Positions 58,921 through 64,000 of a stretch of DNA of 64,000 nt are shown here, piece after piece (position 1 is the stretch's first letter; the number at the start of each line of letters is the position of its first letter). This stretch comes from Bacteroides gallinarum DSM 18171 = JCM 13658 (GTDB taxonomy: Bacteria; Bacteroidota; Bacteroidia; Bacteroidales; Bacteroidaceae). Below the pieces are notes generated by a model. That model made no database searches. It was not told the DNA's origin and saw nothing but the letters and a program-made list of their open reading frames with translations. The stretch covers positions 42,444-106,443 of the forward strand of contig NZ_KB894129.1 in the NCBI RefSeq assembly GCF_000374365.1. The letters run 5' to 3'. The translations under genes were made by a program, and so were the position numbers.

Positions 58921-59685
58921 TTATAGTTTGGGAGTGTTGGCGTTCTGCATCCTGTGCTGGCTGCTCCGCTTCAACTCGTTCCACATTTCCTCGGTGTAGT
59001 CGTCCTCGTGCACATAGTCGAGACCGCCCTCGCCGTCTGCGACCCAGCAGCCAAAACAGCCGAAGTTGTACTTGTCCCATTCGCGTTTCGCTTCCTGCTT
59101 CCATTGTACACTGTCACCCGCGCACACCAACAGGCCCGTAGGCTCGTTCAGGTCGATGCCGATGGTTATCAGTTCATCGCCCTCTGCTACGGTCAGCGGT
59201 TCACCTACCCGTAGGCAGTTGATTTCCGCATGGGAGAGGTGGAACTCGTCGGCTATGATTTGCAGGTTGCGCCCGATGACGGGTGTGGGCACGGAAAGGA
59301 TCTGCTTCGTGCCGGAATCTATCTGGTGGAATGCCTGCACGGGGTTGTCACTATCGCCTTGCATCGGTGCAATGACCGCCTTTCCTTCCAGGAGGCGTTG
59401 TTTCTGCTCTTCGCTGAACCGCTCCAAGCGGCTCTCCACCAGCACGGGATAAAACAGCACATCGGTGGTGCCGTCCTCACGCCGTACCAATGAAAAGCGT
59501 GTCCGGGTATGGATGGTGTTGCCTTCCGAATCGTCCACACGAATGGGCAAAATGGGTGAACGGCGGCCCGAATGGATGGCTTGCAGCACATTCACCGGCA
59601 GGTCGCCTATCATCTCCCGTGCCAGCCCGAATTGTTCGAGGATGCCGTAGGGCACTTCCTCCTCGGGGAATTTGTATCTGTTCAT
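58921..59685 (-). CDS. First gene of the long minus-strand operon, hypothetical (254 aa)
   Basis: The 254-aa protein (MNRYKFPEEEVPYGILEQFG ...) includes IRVDDSEGNTIHTRTRFSLV and TVAEGDELITIGIDLNEPTG. It resembles DUF4099-type N-terminal regions of Bacteroidales element proteins. I am not sure of the family. A TACATTTG -7 box upstream marks the promoter of the whole run. Confidence 0.66.
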   Translation of the reverse strand: MNRYKFPEEEVPYGILEQFGLAREMIGDLPVNVLQAIHSGRRSPILPIRVDDSEGNTIHTRTRFSLVRREDGTTDVLFYPVLVESRLERFSEEQKQRLLEGKAVIAPMQGDSDNPVQAFHQIDSGTKQILSVPTPVIGRNLQIIADEFHLSHAEINCLRVGEPLTVAEGDELITIGIDLNEPTGLLVCAGDSVQWKQEAKREWDKYNFGCFGCWVADGEGGLDYVHEDDYTEEMWNELKRSSQHRMQNANTPKL

Positions 59686-59711
59686 TCGTCCGAAATTTAT
59701 TTGTTCTCGGA

Positions 59712-59719
59712 CAAATGTA
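59712..59719 (-). promoter_or_regulatory. -7 promoter box of the 15.5-kb minus-strand operon
   Basis: The minus-strand sequence TACATTTG fits TAnnTTTG exactly and lies 27-34 nt before the ATG at 59685. A TTTTG some 16 nt further upstream may be the -33 element. No other promoter of this quality was found within the run. Confidence 0.5.
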
Positions 59720-59825
59720 AGACGGCTGCAAGCGGCAAAAGAAAGTGCAAGAAGAAATCTGCCCGGATTTAGGCTTAATTATGTTGGCAACCGAAAATCA
59801 TACTGTCAATCATACTTCAAACGAA

Positions 59826-59869
59826 GAATGGGGCTTCCCTAAGCACGTTCGTGCCGGGAAGCCCCATTC
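59826..59869. terminator. Strong 14-bp hairpin between the operon start and the AlbA-type remnant
   Basis: GAATGGGGCTTCCC (59826-59839) pairs perfectly with 59856-59869, with an inner GCAC/GTGC pair. It lies about 30 nt downstream of the remnant gene's stop (minus strand) and probably ends its transcript before the next promoter. Confidence 0.7.
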
Positions 59870-59899
59870 GGGTATAAGTCGTTATGTTTACAGGTACAA

Positions 59900-60520
59900 T
59901 TAAGACTTTTCAGCCTTGGTCGCTACATACATTTGATTCCTGCTGGTTGGGTTGTCAGGTTCTGTCATTGACAGCAGGCCTTCAGTTATCAAGGGAGAAA
60001 TATACACGCGCTTGAAGTTTACCCTGTCTTTCAAATTGAGCATATTCATTATTTCCAAAAAACTTTTGGGTTCTTTGCAGAAATCCAAAATCAACGCTCT
60101 CCTCAAGTCCTTCTTGATGGGTTTTCTTGGTGGGTTTTCTTGGTGGGTTTTCTTGATGGTTTTTTCTTGATGGGTGTTCCCGATGGGCAACGTCAACACC
60201 ACATAATCGGGCTGCACTTCTTCGGTCAACTTAGGCTCATCCCAACCTAATTCTTTCCATCCGGCCAATATCTTGTCCACACCGCTTCCGGCTTTTTCTG
60301 CCTTGCCCAACAACATGAACATTTTTTGCAAAGTCGGATTACGGCAGATGCTTCTTCCTCCTTTAAAGTATTGTTGCTTCGACACTAACATCATGCCGGG
60401 GTTGGAGAAAGTTAGTTCCGTTTCCGTTCTGCGTATTACAATGTTGCCTGTTGCATTCAGGTCTTGATGGACTATGCAGTATGTAAAGTCCCTCATTATG
60501 TAAAGTCTGTCGTCGTTCAT
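59900..60520 (-). pseudogene. Truncated AlbA/HATPase-type ATP-binding protein (5' part missing)
   Basis: The 207 codons match only the C-terminal part of AlbA_2/HATPase_c_4 proteins: YCIVHQDLNATGNIVIRRTE, TELTFSNPGMML, GRSICRNPTLQKMFMLLGKA then EKAGSGVDKILAGW, followed by a winged helix. The N-terminal DNA-binding part is missing. Homology starts around codon 10, at the GACTTTACATA repeats that mark the RIT element end. The tail carries a short tandem repeat (THQEKTIKKTHQENPPRKPI). It is probably non-functional. Confidence 0.75.
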
Positions 60521-60582
60521 ATATACGTTATTGCTGTTATTCAGCAAATTAGTTACATAAAAACTTGGACAGACTTTACATA
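60480..60582. repeat. Cluster of TATGTAAAGTC repeats at the left RIT boundary
   Basis: TATGTAAAGTC occurs at 60480-60490 and 60497-60507, and inverted at 60572-60582; a fourth copy lies at the other end of the recombinase trio (63898-63908). Three of them share the longer ATTATGTAAAGTC. They are likely binding or exchange sites of the tyrosine recombinases. Confidence 0.65.
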
Positions 60583-60595
60583 ATATCAGAGCGTA

Positions 60596-61621
60596 TTAGT
60601 ATTTGGTCTGTAAGCTTTTGAGATAGCCAAGAAGGTTTTTGTTGTCTTGCCAAGACGTTTTACCTTCTTGTACTATTCCCGGATTCAGTTTGGACAAGGC
60701 TCTCTGTTTCATCCTTTCACTTGCTCTCGCATACACTTCTGTAGTGGTAGTAGAGGAGTGTCCAAGAAAGTCACGGATGTAAACAAGATTAATGTCTGCT
60801 TCAAGCATGTGCATTGCTTTTGAATGCCGGAAGCTGTGACATCCTATGTTGTCAGGAAACAAGTCCGGATATACTGTCCTCGCCTTTGCGATGTATTTTT
60901 TGACGATGTTCAGCACTGCCATTCTGCTCATTTTGCTTCCCTGAGGATTCGGGAACAATGGGTGACATTGGTTTTCCGGTCTATACAGATGCTTTTCTTC
61001 CATATACAGCTTTAGGTTTGTAACCTGAGTGGCCGAGAGTGGCACGATTCTGGCCTTGCCTCCCTTTCCATGAAGCTTCACAGAAGATGTCTCATCAAAG
61101 CGTAGGTCTGAAGGAGTGAGGTCTAATAGTTCCTGGACGCGACACCCACTGTCATAAAGCAAGCCGAGCATTACGAAGTCCCGTCTTCCCTTGGCTGTTT
61201 TCAAGTCCGGTTGTCGCAAAAGCAGTTTCAATGCTTCTATCTGCAGGTATGCCATTTCCGGCGAAGATGTTTTCTTGCACTTTATTGAGAGTATGTCCTG
61301 CCATTTTGCGAGCCCTTCGACATTCCTGTATTGAAGGTACGCGAAAAAAGAGTGTATGGCACCGAGACGGGCATTACGTGTTGATGTGCTGCATTTGCGC
61401 TCTTTTTGAAGCCAGGCGAGAAAATGGATAATCCGCTCTTTCGTAATCTCGGCAAGAGTGAGATTCTCGGGCCGGACAAGTTCCTCAGTCTCCATGTATC
61501 CAATGAATAGTGTAAAAGTGTAACTGTAGGTCTTCACTGTATTGGCGGAGTAGCCGCATTCGGATGTAAGGTATCTGCCAAGAAAGTCGGTGAGATGCCT
61601 TGCAAAATCAGTCGTCTTCAT
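60596..61621 (-). CDS. Tyrosine recombinase, third gene of the RIT trio
   Basis: The 341-aa protein has an N-terminal core-binding SAM-like domain (YSANTVKTYSYTFTLFIGYM) and a catalytic domain. It has arginine in YDSGCRVQELLDL, lysine in GKGGKARIVPLS, HSFRH in IGCHSFRHSKAM, histidine in LGHSSTTTT and tyrosine in EVYARA. All active residues are present. The ATG at 61621 overlaps the upstream gene by 14 bp. Confidence 0.9.
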   Translation of the reverse strand: MKTTDFARHLTDFLGRYLTSECGYSANTVKTYSYTFTLFIGYMETEELVRPENLTLAEITKERIIHFLAWLQKERKCSTSTRNARLGAIHSFFAYLQYRNVEGLAKWQDILSIKCKKTSSPEMAYLQIEALKLLLRQPDLKTAKGRRDFVMLGLLYDSGCRVQELLDLTPSDLRFDETSSVKLHGKGGKARIVPLSATQVTNLKLYMEEKHLYRPENQCHPLFPNPQGSKMSRMAVLNIVKKYIAKARTVYPDLFPDNIGCHSFRHSKAMHMLEADINLVYIRDFLGHSSTTTTEVYARASERMKQRALSKLNPGIVQEGKTSWQDNKNLLGYLKSLQTKY

Positions 61622-62615
61622 AGTCGGCATCCTCCAATGATTTCCCCAAATCGGGGAACACACATTTGTAAGCCTCGTCCATCTTCAGTAGCAGATGAGG
61701 GTACATCTCTTGCGTGAGTCGTACATAACGGTTGGTCGCCTCAATCGACTGGTGCCCCATGTAAGTCATCAGTACAGGAAGGGCGCAATAGAGGTCCTTG
61801 CCTTCTTCTGTCAGTTTCACTAGTGCATTGACACAAAATGTGTGGCGTAAATCGTGCAGGCGAGGCCCCACACCCCGGCCTCCATGCCCTATACCGGCGC
61901 GTTGCAACACTTGTCTGAATATCTCATAGACGGAACATTCGGTAAACTTCCGGCCATCGGCGGAGGTGAAGAAAGAATTGTCGGCCTCCACAGGAAGGCT
62001 GAGTTTCTGCTTATACGCCACCCAGTCCTTGCACACTTCCCTGAGGGACAGCGACATTGGGACTATACGGTCTTGCCCGTTCTTGCATCCTTGCAATTTT
62101 AGCACTCCATGCTCAAAGTTCACATCACCATGATTCAGTTTCAATGCCTCTCCGATTCGTATGCCTGTTCCATAGAGCATTCGTATAAGACTGGGCATCA
62201 CGCATTTTACGGAGTACATGTAGTGTCTCGACAGAGTAAGTTTGTCACATTCACGGAAGATGGCGGCCATCTCCTGTTTAGTGTAGATGTGAGGAATGAA
62301 GTTGCCCTTATACTTTGGCAGTTGTGGCACGTATGACGCATAGCCGACCTTCTGTAAGTATGCAGAAAAGCCTCTCAGCATGCTGATGCGGCCATATCTG
62401 GCATTGTCTGATTCCATCGGGAATGGCTCTGCCCAAGCCTCTGCCAGGTCCCTGCTTATGCCTATCTCAGTCTCGCCCCGTTCGATTGTAAGCTGGTCAA
62501 AACGCCTGAGACGCTCTTCAGTCTCTTCCATCTTGTATCCGAGGGATCTCTTATGGCTGACATACTCCGAGATCAGCCCGGCATAAATGCCATGGTTTGG
62601 AATACGGTTAGCCAT
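61608..62615 (-). CDS. Tyrosine recombinase, second gene of the RIT trio
   Basis: The 335-aa protein (start MANRIPNHGIYAG at 62615) carries arginine in YGTGIRIGEAL, lysine in GCKNGQDRIVPM, HDLRH in RLHDLRHTFCV, histidine in YMGHQSIEATN and tyrosine in RYVRL. The start overlaps the first gene's end (ATGGCTAA), so translation is coupled. A longer upstream frame has no family likeness. Confidence 0.9.
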   Translation of the reverse strand: MANRIPNHGIYAGLISEYVSHKRSLGYKMEETEERLRRFDQLTIERGETEIGISRDLAEAWAEPFPMESDNARYGRISMLRGFSAYLQKVGYASYVPQLPKYKGNFIPHIYTKQEMAAIFRECDKLTLSRHYMYSVKCVMPSLIRMLYGTGIRIGEALKLNHGDVNFEHGVLKLQGCKNGQDRIVPMSLSLREVCKDWVAYKQKLSLPVEADNSFFTSADGRKFTECSVYEIFRQVLQRAGIGHGGRGVGPRLHDLRHTFCVNALVKLTEEGKDLYCALPVLMTYMGHQSIEATNRYVRLTQEMYPHLLLKMDEAYKCVFPDLGKSLEDADYEDD

Positions 62616-63855
62616 ACAGATTGTCGTAGAATGAAGATGAAACGAATGGCACGTCAAGTGCACACTGGCGCAGCATATCCACATTTACCCTTGTGTAAAC
62701 AGTAGTGCTTTCCGCTGTGGAGTGTCCCAAAATCTCTGAGATGACAGGTATCGGCTCGTTCACGCCAAGCAGATTGGTGGCAAGGCTGTGACGCAAGGCA
62801 TGGGGGCCATGCTTTCTTCCTGTGGAGTCTATGCCGGCAGCCCTCATCCAGTCTGCGAGGTTTGAACCCAATCCGCTTGCCTTCATTGGCCCATACGGTG
62901 CTTGCGCCTTTATAAACAAGTATGGGAGTTTGATGTCCGGACGTCCATGACGGATATAGTCGATGATGGCACTGCCCACCTCTTCCGACAAGGGTAGCAC
63001 AACCTTCTTCCCCGTCTTCTGCTGTATCAGGGATATACGGTTGCTTTCCCATTCAAGGTTGCAGAAACGCAACCCGATGATGTCGGAGATGCGTAACCCG
63101 TATCGTGCTGCAAGCAGCACCATGGCATAATCGCGTTTGCCTTGGGGGTGGGTCCGGTCAATGGCATTGATTACCGCATTGACTTCCTCCTGTGTATAAA
63201 CAGAGGGAAGTTTCTTACGGATGCTCCCTTTCAGTTTGTACACATCCATCCAAAGGCACTCCCTGTTGTCTGGCAACAGGCCGTTGGTGCAAAGATAGCG
63301 GAAGAATACACGGATGGTTATCACCGTGTTGTCTCTGTCGATAGGATTCTTTGCCTTGTCCAATATGTCAAGGAACGCCATTGCGTCAGCGACAGTAAAT
63401 TCTTTGATTGTCTTCTGAGTATCTGCAAGGTAGGCATACAGCGTATATATACGCTCCTTGTAACGTTGGATGCTCGACGGAGCCTTTAGGTGGCTCTGCT
63501 CTTCGATGAAGCTGGTGAACGGACTGCCCAACTCTCCTTCGTAAGTTATAACCTTGGGAAGTATATGGCTTCGTCTTACCTCTCCATAATCCGTCATGTC
63601 GCTAAGCACGTCTATGTGGCGGACCCGCTCCTGTTGACGGTGGGTCAGTTGCTTATAGGCTTTGTTCCCATGCCAATCATTAAGAAAGGCATCGCCTACT
63701 TCGCGACTGTATAGTTCATAACCATTGGCTTTCATAAAGCTGGCCAAATGATCCCATGTGTGGTTGTATCGTTTGATACATGTATCCTTGTACATCATTG
63801 TACGCAGATAGGCTTCCACACGAAGCCTGATGTCTGGCAGTTTTGACTGTATCAT
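62608..63855 (-). CDS. Tyrosine recombinase, first gene of the RIT trio
   Basis: The 415-aa protein has an N-terminal DNA-binding part and a catalytic domain. It has arginine in ARYGLRISDIIGL, lysine in QQKTGKKVVLPL, HALRH in GPHALRHSLATN, histidine in ILGHSTAESTT and tyrosine in VYTRV. It is the largest of the three, as in RIT elements. The stretch from here to the window end (63856-64000) holds the right inverted repeat and AT-rich DNA, with only a 30-codon open stretch on the minus strand and no recognisable gene. Confidence 0.9.
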   Translation of the reverse strand: MIQSKLPDIRLRVEAYLRTMMYKDTCIKRYNHTWDHLASFMKANGYELYSREVGDAFLNDWHGNKAYKQLTHRQQERVRHIDVLSDMTDYGEVRRSHILPKVITYEGELGSPFTSFIEEQSHLKAPSSIQRYKERIYTLYAYLADTQKTIKEFTVADAMAFLDILDKAKNPIDRDNTVITIRVFFRYLCTNGLLPDNRECLWMDVYKLKGSIRKKLPSVYTQEEVNAVINAIDRTHPQGKRDYAMVLLAARYGLRISDIIGLRFCNLEWESNRISLIQQKTGKKVVLPLSEEVGSAIIDYIRHGRPDIKLPYLFIKAQAPYGPMKASGLGSNLADWMRAAGIDSTGRKHGPHALRHSLATNLLGVNEPIPVISEILGHSTAESTTVYTRVNVDMLRQCALDVPFVSSSFYDNLYG

Positions 63856-64000
63856 ATAATATAGGTGGTCAATGAGATGACCGACACTATAATATATTAT
63901 GTAAAGTCGTTATGTCAAGTTCTGAGGCTATGCTTTTGATAATCAAGACACATCTCTTAGGATAGTTGCAGATATTGACATAATGTAATTGTTTACATAC

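Larger units (their letters stand above)
60563..63921 (-). mobile_element. RIT element (recombinase in trio)
   Basis: Three overlapping tyrosine-recombinase genes lie between a perfect 15-bp inverted repeat (60572-60586 with 63894-63908, GACTTTACATAATAT). Outer AACTTG/CAAGTT pairs at 60563-60568 and 63916-63921 extend it. Order, overlap and sizes (415, 335, 341 aa) fit RIT elements. The exact ends are uncertain because further copies of the repeat lie just to the left. Confidence 0.75.

Noticed and set aside
63909..64000. Open stretch of about 30 codons on the minus strand at the window end, as a possible 5' half of the AlbA-type gene
   Set aside because: Its translation (NICNYPKRCVLIIKSIASEL) does not resemble the missing N-terminal region, and it is too short to judge.
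1..64000. tRNA or rRNA genes and a tRNA attachment site
   Set aside because: No cloverleaf, T-arm GTTCRANNC context or rRNA-like stretch was found by reading either strand; absence is by eye only.

Overview
The window reads as Bacteroides-type (Bacteroidales) DNA. The evidence is paired polysaccharide-utilisation genes, promoters matching the Bacteroides -7 box TAnnTTTG, PcfJ/PcfK-type, ArdC-type and MobV-type proteins of Bacteroidales conjugative elements, and lipoproteins with Bacteroidetes-style signals. No rRNA, tRNA or CRISPR array was seen.

Positions 1-7.8 kb look like core chromosome for glycan use. A minus-strand pair encodes a GH53 endo-galactanase lipoprotein and a GH2 beta-galactosidase cut by the window edge, which together suit beta-1,4-galactan breakdown. 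Facing away are a LacI-type regulator, an MFS sugar transporter and a GH65 maltose-phosphorylase-like enzyme. At 7.8-8.4 kb comes an odd non-coding block with three 44-bp dyad repeats inside a 15-bp inverted repeat.

From 8.4 to 59.7 kb the DNA is an integrated, probably conjugative or mobilizable element. Its left part carries umuC/umuD, ssb, small genes with a PcfK/PcfJ pair, a PD-(D/E)xK nuclease and a 1671-aa methylase-helicase fusion. A 5.7-kb defence island follows at 21.3-27.1 kb, holding Gabija gajA/gajB and an ATPase plus RloB pair resembling AbiL; it is flanked by about 100-bp imperfect direct repeats. Next come a phosphoribosyltransferase/SLOG operon, an operon of small unknown genes, a GIY-YIG protein and a degenerate serine recombinase. 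An operon of unknown genes then runs to an oriT-like hairpin and a MobV relaxase, followed by an OmpA-like protein, a second phosphoribosyltransferase, a sliding clamp, and YubB-like and DUF1848 proteins. From 59.7 back to 44.2 kb a minus-strand run of about 14 genes encodes toprim, PH-domain, secreted, membrane, peptidoglycan-hydrolase and ArdC-type anti-restriction proteins. No VirB4/TraG ATPase or coupling protein is visible, so any mating-pore core must lie elsewhere.

The right end (60.56-63.92 kb) is a RIT element: three overlapping, catalytically intact tyrosine recombinases between inverted repeats, next to a truncated AlbA/HATPase-type gene.

The most striking signal is a leader module repeated six times in the element (10.8, 11.5, 15.6, 27.3, 29.0 and 40.8 kb), always on the plus strand and always before an operon's first gene. 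It has a promoter-like TATTTTC..TGCAAA box and a branched structure of stem, CTTCC, hairpin, GCGT, stem, in which stem sequences change while pairing is kept. In five copies a second hairpin ends in GGG 20-30 nt before the start codon. This looks like a cis-acting structured RNA, or a folded single-stranded DNA promoter, shared by the ssb, methylase-helicase, ComF-like, clamp and small-gene operons. I cannot tell from sequence alone whether it is already catalogued.
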